64,000 nt of DNA from Pachypanchax playfairii (Eukaryota > Chordata > Actinopteri > Cyprinodontiformes > Aplocheilidae): contig SSNP01000067.1 of the NCBI GenBank assembly GCA_006937955.1, positions 1,813,645 to 1,877,644 of the forward strand, written 5' to 3'. The position numbers and the translations under genes were made by a program. Below are positions 13,830 through 61,900 of this stretch, one piece after another; within the stretch, counting starts at the first letter, position 1; each line of letters starts with the position of its first letter. The notes beneath the pieces were generated by a model that saw only the letters and a list, made by a program, of their open reading frames with translations, did no database searches and was not told the origin of the DNA.

Positions 13830-14670
13830 TTGACATGGTATTAATTGGGCCCATAGTACTAATGTAACCTTGGTGTCATTTTCAACCAGGACGCCTTATT
13901 CCACCTGCATAACTGTTCAAATTAGGAGCCTTCTGACCCAAAGTGATGCAGGAAAACTAATCTGTACATTTATTAATTCTGAGTTTCACAACTGTAATTC
14001 TTTATTATCAGGATGTTCTAACAGTTCTGTTAAAGGCCTCCAGCTGATCCAAAATGCTGCTACCAGAGTTCTGATGAGATTTAAAAGGTGAGATCACATT
14101 TCTCCAGTTTTAGCATCACCTCATTAGCTCCCTATAAAACCCACAATAACGTTTAAAACTCTACTTCTCACATATACTGCAGGTTGCTAGAGTTTCTAAA
14201 AGTAAAATGGGAGGCAGAGCTTTCAGTGATCCGGGTCATCTCTTGTGGAATAAGCTTCTAGTTTCCGTCTGTGAAGCAGACATTCTTTGTACTTTTTAGC
14301 TAAAAAGGTTCCTTTTTGCTAAATCATAACATTAGGTTTACTTTGGTCTATTTCCCTTTAGTTATGCTGCTATTGGCTTAGACTGCCGGAGAACATACTG
14401 ACCAACATACTTCATTCTGCTGCCTTTACACTGCTGGGTGGTTCTTCCTCTCTAAAGGAATTTGTTTTGTTGCCAGTTTGGTCAGGATGGAGAATGTTTT
14501 TCACATGAAGATTAAACACAATCTGCTAGTTCCCTTACATAGGCAACTTTTTACTGATTGTCATTTTTAAAAAATCACTGAAATGAATTATATCACAGTT
14601 GGATTAAAATGTTTGTATATAACTTGCTTTTAATTTAGAAACTGAATTGAATTCTATGCAATTGAATTGC
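13830..14670 (+). pseudogene. LINE (CR1/L2-like) reverse-transcriptase C-terminal relic and 3' end
   Basis: The fragment begins with a frame reading LGVIFNQDALFH around 13870. After a frameshift it continues at 13926-14089 as RSLLTQSDAGKLICTF, NCNSLLSGC and GLQLIQNAATRVL. After a stop come DHISPVL, LPIK and TFKTLLLTY. These are the signature blocks downstream of the reverse transcriptase in fish CR1/L2-type LINEs. A later segment, GGRAFS, is near 14210. The 3' end is an A/T-rich tail with GAATTGAATTC-like repeats ending near 14670. It is 5'-truncated and has several stops. Confidence 0.8.
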
Positions 14671-17600
14671 AGATGGTTAGCACTTTAGCAAGAAGATAAC
14701 ATGTCTACTACCAGCTGGGACCTCTCTGCACAGACTTTCCATGTTCTCACTGTGAATTTGTGGTGTTCTTCTGGGTTCTCCAGAGGGAAACACACAAAAA
14801 GCCTGTGAAGTCAACTGGCAATTTTGAACAAGTCCACCATGTGGGTGTTTCCATGTTTTCCTGTGATATACTGGAAACCCCAGGATCTTCCTCAGAGCTG
14901 GAGATAGGCAGCAGCCCACCACAACCCCGAAGAGGAACAGGGATGCAGAGGCGGGTGTTTTGCTGCACAAATAGCATCATCTTTTTTTTTTTGTACAAGA
15001 TGCAAATGAACTACAAGTGAACATGCAATGATAAAAAAACGACTAAAATGTTTCTCTGATTCTTCTGACTCACAAATAAGATTTTATTAACAAAGAAAAA
15101 AGCAGTTGAACTTCAACACATGGAATAATGCAGGCAGTTATAAAAAACACTAAGCAAAAAATGTGCTTACTTTTACTTCTTACTAAAAGTTTCAAATAAA
15201 TAAAATTCACCTGTTTTATTGCAAACAAGATTTACTTTTTGTGTTTATTCTCTGAACTGAGTCTCACTCAATCCTCTGTACTGTTTTTTTTTCTTTATTA
15301 ACACAGAGTGCCATTAACCCTAGAATGCCTGATAAGAGGATTTTTTGCTTTTATTAACCGCTGATAATGGCTGACGATGTGTTTTTAGATACAAGCCTTA
15401 TCTTACTTTCTTTTATGGAGGCCTCTTATCAGTAATTATTTTCCAGATATTTCAGGGATAAGGTTAGATTTACTCTACAATTTGTCTTTTTACTCTCACC
15501 AGGAATTCCATCTGTTTACTCGATTATGTTGAGAACAGTAAAACACCAACAGTCTGAAACTATTATTGGGGAAAAAAAAGTATGTGAACAAATTTCAAGC
15601 ACTCATCCAATAAATTTCTCATGTACCAGCAAAAAAAAGTACACAAGTGGTGATAATGGCCAATTCGGTCTACTTGATGACACCGTCGGCTGTCTCATAA
15701 CTGTGCAACGCAAGCTTTTACACTGAAGAGCTTTTAACCGCTCTTTTTCTTTTTTTACTACTTGTTGAAAGAATTGTCATCAGAGGTTAAAAATACATCT
15801 CACTTTTGTTCTGAGTGAATTTGAAGCCTTTTTTCAAACAGACTTTTAACTGCTGAGTTTTAAAATCGTGTTTTTAATGGAAAGTTTCCTACTTTGCAGA
15901 TCAAACAGCATTACAAAGAGTCTGCAAAAATATAGGTTTGATGTCTGGAGGGCTCTTGAGTGTGAGCTTATAGGGAAACACACATGCATTTTAAAACAGA
16001 GAAATGATGTATGTCAATTAGAATAAACAGCGTTGAAGTCCAGAGCTACAGAGGATATCATCGGTTTCTACTCAGGAGCAGATTCACAGGTTTTTAGCAG
16101 CAGCAGTCGGATGGAAACAAGCAATCCCACGGGTCACTAAGACTCTCGGCCCTTTCCAGTGATCAATAAAGTGGACTATTTTCATCCATTACTTATGTCT
16201 GGGGCCATAAAAACAACCCAAAATTCATTTTGACAGCGAATCTGTGAAATTATCTTTTGTTATCCCAGAAAACACCTTTAGGCATCAAGGTTTGATGCAA
16301 AAGAGATAAATGTAATCTGTCCAGAAGCGAACACAAAACTTCACTAAGTCTGATCACAGAAAAACAAGATCAGATAAAATCAGAGTTCTTCACTTGTTTT
16401 TGACAAACACCACAGACATTTCTATTGTGTTAAAAGTTACTGAAGGATGGGCTCTCGTCAGCTCAAAGTGTTTAATCCTGAGAAAACTCAAGCTGCAGTG
16501 ATAAAAGGGAGAGATTCTGACACTAATGATTGTTAGAACTTTTAGTCTGACACACAAGAAAGAGGAGAAATCAGGTCTGTTTTATTACCTGAGATCAGAA
16601 CTAGCCAACTTCCCTGCAAGCCTGGATCATTGTTTCGTAATACCCCAAAATAAACTAAATTAAAGGACTGTTTTTTATTTTTTTTACAATTTATGTCAGT
16701 GCTCATCACCTGAAAATAACTTTTGTTTTGCTGTCTTGAAAATGTGTTTTTATTTTCTATCCGACACTCATTTATTTGTAACTGATTAAAGCAAAACACG
16801 AGTTGCCGACTTCCAAGTTGCAAGCAGCTTTTTCAAAGCAACTGTCAGAAATGGGAAAAGCAGTGGTACATCTTCAGTTAGCTATGTGGGTGTAAAAAAA
16901 AAAGGCATAAAGTTGACACGTTTTTTTTTTTTTTTTTTAAAACACTGAATAACATCTTATTTAAAAGTGCCTGAAGCAGATGTTCGGGCAACCTCCTTGG
17001 TCAGTATTTAGCAACATACCCTATGGCAAAAAAATGCAGCTTGTAAACACTTCTTGGATCAGCAGAAATTCTTTTCTAGTGGGATTTTTCAGCAAGTCTG
17101 TCTGCAAAATACATCCTTTAACTGTCCTACATATGCTGCTCTTTTGAAATATGAGGTCAGAAAAATGTCAGTTACACAAACCTTCAGCTTTGAACTCTTT
17201 AGTTAGCTTATTGTAGAGTTCAAAGTGAGTTTTGGATCAATATTCAGTGGCAGAAGTCATGCGCTTTTCTTTTTTTTTTCATTGTGAGATGTTTGCGTCC
17301 AGGATTTGCTGCTATTTAAATAAATACATTCTTCTCTCTGTCTGTGAATTATATCAGCTAAAGAAAAGTCATTTTAAATATATTCTTGCTCGCTGAAGCC
17401 AGAAAGTTATATTTATAAAGTTATATTTCTAATGTATTTTCCCGAGAGAGTTTGTTTGAAAAGTTATTCTAACATGATTTTTATTTGCAGATTTTTGGTC
17501 CTGTATTGTATAATGAAGATGTAGCAAGGGCTCTTCAGATGACTCTTATGAAAGTCATGTTGCACAAGTGGGACTATACCTAAAGGAAAAGATACATTAA

Positions 17601-17748
17601 AACTTCAGTCTTTGCTAAATCTTCCTGAAGGTCCTTCACGGTTACATGTGGGATTTGTTGTCTTATGAATAATAAGAGCAGTTCTTTTGGAAAGGTTCTT
17701 TAGTTTTCTAAATCTTAACTTTCCTGATTCATTATTTTTTTTCTCTGA

Positions 17749-17788
<40 letters not shown>

Positions 17789-18059
17789 TTTTGCCATGAA
17801 AAATCTTAGAAACTCTGGTTTGTGAACAACAATTAGAATTTTCTGAGTGGATCAGAAGACTGAGGGGATTATACAGACGAGCTGATGAGTTAAATACTGA
17901 TAAAACACAAGGTTAAGACCGCTTGTTTTGTAAACCATAACTGAGAGAAAGACAAAAAACTCATGTCTAATACATTAAACCTTGACAAACTTTTAAAAAT
18001 AGTTCTCAACCCTTTTTTAATTTTCTAACCTCAATAATCATTCATACAAGGTCAGGTTC
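14671..18059. other. No gene seen
   Basis: This is AT-rich with poly(T) runs at 16921-16938 and 17771-17792. No coding exon or RNA gene is recognised. Confidence 0.5.
17749..17792. repeat. (TA)11 followed by T22
   Basis: This is a simple TA array followed directly by a poly(T) run. It has no associated element that I can identify. Confidence 0.95.
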
Positions 18060-18380
18060 AAAAGGGAAAACCAGACATTACCCTCCTTGACAACTTGATG
18101 GCTTCAGGATCACAAAGTTTTCCCAGACAGAAGATACATAATCCCTCTAGTCTCAACTATGATTTGGGGTCTCCTCCCAGTGGGACGTGCCCCAGAAAGC
18201 CTCCAGAGGACATACACCCAGGAAGCATATAGTCACATGCCCATACCACCTCAGCTGACTCCTTTCACTGAGGAGCAGTGACGGCTCTTATTCATGTTCC
18301 TCCAGATGAGAGTTCTCCTCACCTCCTCTCCAAGGCTCAGCCTGTCTAACCTGGAGGAAGCTCACTTCAAGAAAGCTTGG
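18060..18380 (-). pseudogene. LINE C-terminal relic (minus strand)
   Basis: On the minus strand the fragment reads SERSQLRWYGHV near 18240. This is the conserved block seen near the C-terminus of a common fish LINE reverse-transcriptase protein, preceded by a degraded EVSFL-type segment. Frameshifts and stops prevent any product. A copy of the same family in the opposite orientation appears at 27960-28600. Confidence 0.6.
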
Positions 18381-18438
18381 TCTTTTGACCATGCTCTAAA
18401 AGACCACAGATGGGGGTTGGAACTTTAACCTGGCTCAG

Positions 18439-18600
18439 CCAGATCTATGTGTAGCCCCGCCTCTTCTTGATTCGGGGTCACACAACTCCAAATCTCGTGA
18501 GAATCAGTCTTGCGGCGCAAGGCTATTGGAACTTAACTGGACCAGTAAATCTTCTGGCTTAGCTCCTGTTTTACCACAACATACGGGAGCAACTCTCTCG
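18439..18600 (+). repeat. Repeat terminus CCAGATCTATGTGTAGCCCC
   Basis: The 20-bp motif at 18439-18458 recurs as a near-perfect inverted copy at 21375-21394 (one mismatch). It probably marks the end of a dispersed element running rightward from 18439. Its other end is not defined. Confidence 0.4.
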
Positions 18601-18794
18601 TTACTGAAGACAAAGTCCTGATCAGTCGTTCCATCTCTTACATCATCCTCCTCTCACTCATGAACAAATATTCCATTAAAAAGTAAAAACTTGGTTTATC
18701 CTTATAGTTTTGGGGGGATTCAGTTTCTTTACAAACTGTTTATATGCATGTAAATGTTAGAAAAAAATTTCATCAATTTATTTTATATACCTAT

Positions 18795-19115
18795 GTTCCT
18801 GTACAGGGTCATGGGGGCTTTCGTCTGTCTCCAGGGTTCATTGGATGGGAGGTGGGACACAGCCTGTACAGGTCACCAGTCCATCACTGGGCCACACAGA
18901 GACAAACAGGCTCACACTCTGTTAATTTGGGATCTTCAGTTGACCTAACATGCATATTATGAGTATGCAAAAAGAATCCCAAATACTGTGAGAAAAACCA
19001 CAAAGGTACAAGGAGAACATCCAACTCCATCCTGAAAGGCCCTAAGCTGGAGTTAAGCCCAAAATCTTCTTGCTGCAAGGCAATAATGCTAACGAAGTGC
19101 ATGGAAGTGTAGCCC
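18795..19115 (+). repeat. Teleost dispersed repeat, copy 2 (inverted relative to copy 1)
   Basis: This contains GGTCATGGGGG, CCTGTACAGGTCACCAGTCC, ACACAGAGACAAACA and CTTCTTGCTGCAAGGCAATA in the order of a common teleost interspersed repeat. The 18820-18890 part is the reverse complement of the 449-570 type. The ORFs that run through it are not real genes. Confidence 0.6.
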
Positions 19116-20929
19116 CTGCTGGGCCTTTAATACAGAACAATCAGCTAGTTGGGTTTAGAAGCCTAAAAGTTGATTGCTCATATACAGAGACCCCACCTAA
19201 AGCTCCTGAATTCAACTTTTTTTTTTTTACATTAATCAGAAACCTCCCATTTCTCTTAGTGTCTCCATACTGTATGTGTATGTGCATCTCTTCACAGTCT
19301 GACTCACCATCAGCTGTATCCATCCAAACACATGGGAGGAAGGCAGTACAGTCATGAAACGGCTTCATATGCCTGAACTTTAGGTTTTTAATAGCAGGTT
19401 TGCGAAAGCAGAGAAGATCTGCCACTTCTAATCAGAATCAATAAACAGAGAGAAAAAAGAAGCTCTCCCACTCGCTGTCACAGCGCTTTCCTGCTTTCAA
19501 GGCTGCAGACAATTAAAATGACATAATCAGGTAACTGTTGAAGCGCAGCAAGATAAGTGCATATTCACAAGATTCTTAAAGCAATGATTTGCATACAGTA
19601 ATGGTAGACAGCCTTTGAGTTCTAGGGACATTTTCAAAAACATTATTTCAGTACAAAAATGCATTTTGTTCAGTTACAATGTGCAACAATATCTGCACAT
19701 GAAGATGCAGTGTATAAAAAAACTACACCCTAGAAGTTTTGGGGTTCATTTTCAGTCACATGACTTGAGCATGTTGCAGTTTTATAGTCAACCCTGAAGT
19801 TTCTTGCTTATACTGTATATCAAATTATTCTGAAACCACCAGAGAACCAATAAAAACCAAGTGTAAATCCATCCAGTCAAAATCCGGGCTCAAACCATGT
19901 ACTGCCACCTAAAAATGGCAATGCATGAATAAACTCCCTTAATCTTCAATCAAGATTTCTACAAAAGTCCTTCCAAAAATGATTTCAGAGATCAATAAAA
20001 TCATAAAAATGAAGATTACTTCAAGTTATTGCCGCTAAAGGTCTCTACAAGCTGTTAAATCATATGCATTACTCTTCTAGACTAATCCTGCTAAATGCAA
20101 AGATAAATGTATCTTAATAAAGCAGCATAAAGGAGAAACTTAACAATTCCCAAAGTTTTGGACAGAGAAACATGCTGCTGTTTAATTCTAATCTTGTGTG
20201 AAACTAATCCAATAAAGAATGCAAATCATTGATTAGCACTAATCCTCTTGCTCTCCTGTATCGTGTACCCCAGGGAACAATTAACGTTAAGCTTTGTAGA
20301 TAGCGCACCTGTGAAAAGATGAATGAGTCGAGTCCTTTGGATTAATAGCACTGGTGAGGAAGAAAAAAAAAGGCAAGGATGGAAGTGAAGATGAGTGTAG
20401 AATCCTTAAACATCTCTTTAAGTCTCTGAAGTGACCAGATATCAGAAGTACTTTCACTCTCAACCAGCTAAGACAAATGGGTCGATGGACACAACTGTTA
20501 CCTTTGTTTTCCTTTGCCTTGGAAAGAAAAAGCAGTTTATAGGAAATTATGTGAGAGTAGAGGTCAATCAGGAAAACATGTGTCAGGTTTATTTGCTTTA
20601 AAGTTTGTAGTTAAGAGTACCACACAGTGTTACTGGTACAACAGCCACTTGAAGTAACAAGCTGAAGAAAGAGTCACCAATTTGCAGCACGCTGTTACAT
20701 CTGCTGAGAGCTAGAAATGGGTGAAAGCAATACGACTGTTCTGATCTGATGGAAGTGACCTCTGAGTGGACGAATCGAAGAGTTGCATGAAAACCAAACA
20801 GATTGATCAAAAATTGTTCTTGGTTTAACTTTTATAAGTTTTCTCAAAGTTGGTGAATGCAAGATAACATTGCGCTGCAAGATGAATTCTCATGAGATTT
20901 GGAGTTTTCCAAACCCACGAAAATCCATC
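19116..20929. other. No gene seen
   Basis: This is non-coding sequence between repeats. A moderately GC-balanced patch at 19450-19560 has no ORF and could be conserved non-coding DNA, but this is not testable here. Confidence 0.45.
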
Positions 20930-21394
20930 TTGTACTGCTCCAACTAAACCGTCTGACTCAACTCTGCTGGTGGTTCGGACCAATCGTGTGTTAGCATTGT
21001 GCTTTGGGGCGGGTGTTCAGGTATGACAATAGAAGCAAGTGCCCAGGCAAAGCAAAAACAAACATGGCTGCACTGGTGAATGTACACGTAGAAGCGGCTA
21101 TTGAATCTGTTTTAAGAGAACTAGAGACAATTTCTTCTCTGAAAAATGATCAAAGTTAAGAACTTTGATGGTAACGATGTGTTGTGCTTTTCTCCCAACT
21201 GGATTTGCAAGAGCTTGATTTACTGTGATTGGCTAAAGACAAATCATGATAGGCAGAAACTTGCTGGCGCGTCCTCCAATCAGCTCAAAATATTATACCT
21301 TAATGTCCCTCCCCTTTTCAGATTCTTTCACACGGAGCAATCCCAGATCTATGCATAGCACAGAGTGGACACGTGGGGCTACACACAGATCTGG
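20930..21394 (-). repeat. Repeat ending in GGGGCTACACACAGATCTGG
   Basis: This GC-richer segment includes GCTGGTGGTTCGGACCAATC and ends with the inverted partner of the 18439 motif. It looks like a second, oppositely oriented member of the same dispersed family. The short ORFs here are not supported as genes. Confidence 0.38.
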
Positions 21395-21563
21395 AGGAAA
21401 TGAACAGAATTACAATCAAAAATTCTTATCTGGAGAAAATAAAAATACAGTAACAATTTTATTAGCTCGTTAAATTTCCCAGATGCCTCTTGAACTCTCG
21501 TCTGTTTTTTTAATTTTTCTGTGACCTTTATCAGTTTAAACTTTTTGGGTTTATGATGCATAA

Positions 21564-22152
21564 CGCCGGGCTCACACTGCCTACAGAACGGCTTCGGTCC
21601 GGCTTCGGTGCGGTTTTTCCGCAAGCTACCACTCACATCTGCTCCAGATAGGGAGTGCGGCCAGCTCCGGTGCTGGGTGCGGAAACAGCACCCGCGAGAA
21701 CAGAAGTTCACGTGGGTTATCGTTTTGTCGGGACTTCACACAAGAACACGTCCATTATTTAGCAAATGTGTGAAAATGTGTTGTGCTGCAGGCTTTCGGG
21801 ACCCTGTGTCACCGGGTGTGATGTAATGTTTACATTTCCTATTAGCGCGTGTGCTGTCTATAAAGAAGAGTCAAGTTACAATTGTTTGTACACTCGTTTA
21901 TTTTGAAAAAACACCGGATATTCAAGCCACACTTCCTGTATAGTTCGTCAGATTTCATCAAACTTGACGCGGAGTGACTCCGGCGTCCGGAAAAAATTGA
22001 ACCTTGCGGATTCTTTCCGTAGTGCCGTACGGCCCCCGTAACCGGACCCGCACCGCGAGGAGCTACTGTGAGCCTTCAAAAGGGATTTTAATCTAACGGA
22101 ATACCTGCGGGGTCCGCACCGGACCGGATCCGGATGCAGTGTGAGCCCGGCG
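21564..22152. mobile_element. 589-bp GC-rich MITE with TAA target duplication
   Basis: The termini are perfect 17-bp inverted repeats, CGCCGGGCTCACACTGC at 21564-21580 and its complement at 22136-22152. A TAA sits directly outside each end (21561-21563 and 22153-22155). The interior is much richer in G+C and CpG than the flanks, and more complementary blocks (such as CGGTCCGG and GGTGCGG) lie inside the ends. There is no transposase ORF, so it is non-autonomous. The 3-bp TAA duplication suggests PIF/Harbinger, but the superfamily is inferred only. Confidence 0.75.
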
Positions 22153-22212
22153 TAAACTTTATGAAGATCTTAAAATCAGAAATAGACATGGACACTTGGC
22201 TGATTATGGCAT

Positions 22213-23744
22213 TTTATTGAAAGCTTAAGTGAAGATAAAGAAAAATGTACAAGTCAAAAACCATCCGTCTAGTGGCTTAATGTGTTCAAACTCCATAACT
22301 ACTGCAACTAAGAGAAAACAAGTGAAGAAGTATTGGCTAGCTAAACTAGTTAGGAAAAGAAAATATTTAAAAAGTTCTGTTCTGAGGTTTAAGTAAGGCT
22401 GAAAGCATAAGGCTGTAACTCTGACTGCGACTCAACAGTATCAAAACAACTTCTTCCCAGGGATTTCTGACCAACCTGCTACAAGAAGAGAATGAGAACG
22501 TTATTCTTCTATAAATGTCAAAAACAAAAATTATAACGCAGGAATGCTTGGATTCTAATTTTATAATATTAAAAAAAAAAGTTTTTTTCCCCCTTATTTT
22601 GGTTGTAAAAGGCTCAAATGTCACTTTATGACTTTTGGTGATAAGTTTGTCAAATCTTAAATAATTATTCAGAGAAAATCTACAACTAAAACTGGTCTTC
22701 TGCAATTCTAATCCAATTTAATAAAGCTTGACTTTTATTCAAAAACCGGTCTGAAACAAAAAATTCATGTCAGAGCAGAAACACAGCACAGCTTTCCCCA
22801 CTGAGACTCTTCGCCGTGACTGTCCATCTGACTTTTAAGTAGCCGCATGGGTCAGAATTCATCAGATCGGTTCTAGAAACTGCACAGATTTAAGATTTTT
22901 GCACTAAAATGTGAGCAAACTAGAAGGTGTTAATGCACCTTCAGTTTTGAATTACTTCCAAGGTGAGGGAATGAGAAAGAAACGTAAAACTGTTTTTGGT
23001 TATTAAAGTGCTCTGACACACCATCTATTAGCAGCAGTATGTATATACATATAAATGTGGTTCAGCACTCGTACAAATCATTAAAAATCCTGCAGTGACG
23101 GACGAATAATTCCCACCAACTCAATTAACAGAAAAACACTCGGTTTGCTCAGTAGTCACTTTCCTCTGGTTCTGATTAATGTAAAATAAAAAAATATGCA
23201 GATCATCATTCGTACTTTACATACATACAAAATTACATTTCTGTTTCCTCTTTTAACAACTAATTCTGTAAACACTGTTTTAGGTCCTTCTGATTTTTTT
23301 CGGTGTTTCTGCTACAATCTGCATGGTTTTGTTTTCCACATAAAAAAATAGTTCAAGGCTCCTGGTCTGGCACCTACAGATGATCTTTGCAATATACTCC
23401 TCAACCAACCCAAGACCACCAGTCTCCCATCAAACTGTAACAAGTGAAGAAACTAGAAGAAATCAGTGGAAGCTCAAATCTGATGTTTTCAAATGGGCGA
23501 CAGCGCCCACAGAAACTCATAAGAAATATGATGTAAAAGACGACAGAGAAGTAGGTGGGGAGCGTTAGCGAAGGACAAGGCTAGGTCTAGATATAGATAA
23601 GGCATAGCATGGGAGGAGGTTGGAGGGTTTGAATTAGGAATTCACACGTCAGGCAGATTGTTAGCCTTTTTAGTTCAGTTCAAAAATGGCGGTAGAGTGC
23701 TGTGTTAGGCAAACATGTTTGTGGTGAAGGACTGCAGATGCAAT
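22213..23744 (-). other. ipo11: ipo11 3' UTR and polyadenylation candidates
   Basis: This is sequence downstream of the ipo11 stop on the minus strand. Minus-strand AATAAA hexamers lie at 22739-22734 and 22218-22213. Either could serve as the poly(A) signal, giving a 3' UTR of about 1.0 or 1.5 kb. No other coding sequence is apparent. The true end cannot be decided from sequence alone. Confidence 0.4.
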
Positions 23745-58948
<35,204 letters not shown>

Positions 58949-61900
58949 CTGAAACAAAATATTTTAACATCAAATGTTAAACGTTGCTAATTAGGACAAA
59001 AATGGTTTAAATGATGGACATCCAGAAAGAAGCTCTTTAACAGGATTAGTACTTTCCCCAAAAATCTGCTGCACTGACTCTTATGTGTGTCTTCCACCCT
59101 CTGGTGACAATGCATCCAAATTATTAAACATGCACTACTAGATCATTATCCTGGCATTTAATCACTGGCTCTTTTTGTCTGAGCTTTGCTGTCTAAGTTC
59201 ATATTAGCATACAGAAAATGAAGGCTCACAGATTAGGGCTGAATGAGGCATGTGGATTTGCTCCGGGTACAATATCTGTGAAGTATTTAAACACGCCCTG
59301 ACACTTTAGAGACTCAGGAAAGCACAGGCTCAAAGGTGATTAGTCATGATGCTGCATTCAAACAGGATTAAAAGCAGCAGAAAATAGAAAACTCTTGAGA
59401 GTGTCTATTGTTAAAATCACAGCATGAGTGGCCAGAACACTTTCTCATTATAGCAAAGGACCCTCACTCAAAAGAGTCACTTCAATAAAAGTTGGTATGA
59501 ATTTAGTAATGCATCCATACGTGGGGTAACAAACAATTACACACTGGATGGCGGAGTGCACAAACTTGACATTGTTTAAGTTGTTAAATGCGTTTACATG
59601 CAACAGCCAAAACCCACTGAGGTACTGTAGCTCTACATAAATGTTCACTGACTCTTGAACCATCCGTTGTGTAATAATCACAAGTGGATCCTCAGAGGGT
59701 TGTTACAGGCAGCGTGTAGTGTTATACCTTATTGTACATAGAGTCCTGATGCACTTACATGCTCACTTGTAAAACTGGCGATGGGGGTTTAAAAAAAAAC
59801 AGCTTTAGTCAATGTTCTCCAGTTATTATGAAATGTTTGTCAGGCTAGGAGGGTTAAAAAACTAGGCTTTACAGATTAACAGGCTAAAGTTGGCACCCAA
59901 AAAAGATAACATAAAAATGTCATCATTATAAAGTAGAATCTAATAATGAAAAGGTGGGAAAAGTTTGTATCACCATTTTTGAGAAAAGACAACTCATCCC
60001 AGGTATTACTTTTGGCATTTGAAAAATGTATCACAAATTAAAATGATCATAGAAACAGTGGAGCCAGCAACGTTTCTGGAGAATACACTTTTAAAGACAT
60101 TTTATAATGATACAATTATTATTAGTAGTAGGGCATTTGGCTGGGGCTCTTATTGTGAAAAAACATATGTCTGATAGGGGGCAGACCGGCTTGTTCAATC
60201 AAAAAGCCTTGTATTTTTGTTTTATCAAGTATATATGTATACTCATAAACCCCAGTTATAATAACAAAGAAACTGAGAAGCAAGTCATGAGTTAAACAAA
60301 TAAAAGTGCCTCATTTCAAGGACCACAGCAGACTGTTCGCTGTGTCTGCATTAGCGGTAACGTAGCAATCAGATGCAGATGACTTGTTTGATCTGAGTTT
60401 CCCTCTTCATATCAACTTTCTTTCATTAAATTCATCGTGTACATGGAGAGACTGTCTTAAAGAGTTTTCCCTCGACAATTAGATAGAATTCAAAATACTG
60501 TCACATGACGAATTTCATCTCTGGAGGCTCAAAAGTCTCTGGTGCTCTCTCTCTACCTTCTCCTATCATCTGGTGGGAAGCTTACTTTATGTGGCTTTTA
60601 ATAGCAAGGTCATCAAATATGGTTTTAACCACAAATTGTTTTAAATTCAGTTTTATACTAACAATAGGAATTTTTACTATAGTAATCATTAAAACCGGTA
60701 AGCGTTTCATTCCTGATTGAGTCCAGTTTGGAAACACAAATAACAGAAGATATAAATAGGATCATATCAACAGTAATAGGTGCACAAAAACAAGTCGTGC
60801 AAAAGAATAAGGAATGGTGTTTAAACATGCACAATAACAAACAGAAAAAGTGGTGAAGAAAATTGAAGTTGAATGCCAACATACTTGAGAGTCAAAATGT
60901 TTACAAAGACGTGAGGAAGTTGATGAAAAGAATACAGAAAAGTCTTGGGAAATAACTGATTCTAAGGAAGATGGACAAAGAGGAAGTGACACTCACGCCT
61001 ACATCCTGACACAAACAAAACAACCAGTGAGATGGAAAGAAAAACCCTGCTTACAGGATCTATATACACCAACAAACACCTTATTCACGATTAGTTTTAA
61101 AGTGATACAGGCTGTCAGGAGACACCTAAAAACAACCTGATACAAGCTGATAGTGTGACAAACTATTCACTCTGACATAAATAGGGGTGGCATGGCACAT
61201 TCACATACACAAAAGAAAATAAAAGCTAAAACTTTCTAAATGTAGGAACCGTAAAGCTTCTAATTCTAAGTCAACACCTCTTATACTCATCAAGGTTTCA
61301 ATGGAAGAAGATTAACAATCCACGGTGAGCAGTGGCTGTACAGAGCGCACTCTGACCTGCGTGCTGGTGCTCACAGGTGACATTAATGTTGGCATATGCC
61401 TTGTGTTCTTTTCAGACATCTGTCCACCATAATAAAGCTATGGGGACAATGTATGCAACCATCTGTTATCTGGTCAAGTACACAATGGATTCCAGAACCT
61501 ATTTAGTCAGCACATCAGCTTATATGAATATTCAGCACTACCCACATCGCATGGAGCCAAATTAGGGTAAACACGAGCAATGTGCCAGCACACCAGTGAG
61601 CACGATGATGGATTTAAAAATCTAATAAACAAGTGTGCAAACGTACGACTAAGCAGAAAAGTCAGAGTAACTTCAATTGAGCAGCAAAGTTATTGTTATA
61701 CAGCGTCACCAGTTGCAGTATATTGTATTGTGGATAATAGAGAGCATTTATAACAAAGGAAAAAACATGGAAGCTTCACAAGAATACATTTTCTTTAGTC
61801 AGGCTCTTTGTCTTCTTCCCCCTGAGAGGAAATAAATGCACTGGAATTTTTCACAGTAGTTAAAGAACTGAAAACTGTTTTTTCTTTTTTAACATTCTGA

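Noticed and set aside
60996..61013. Possible 9-bp ipo11 microexon between a TGTGTCAG acceptor-like site and a GTGAGT donor-like site on the minus strand
   Set aside because: The splice-like sites are suggestive, but 9 bp cannot be assigned to the protein, and I know of no such microexon in the family. Transcript data would decide.
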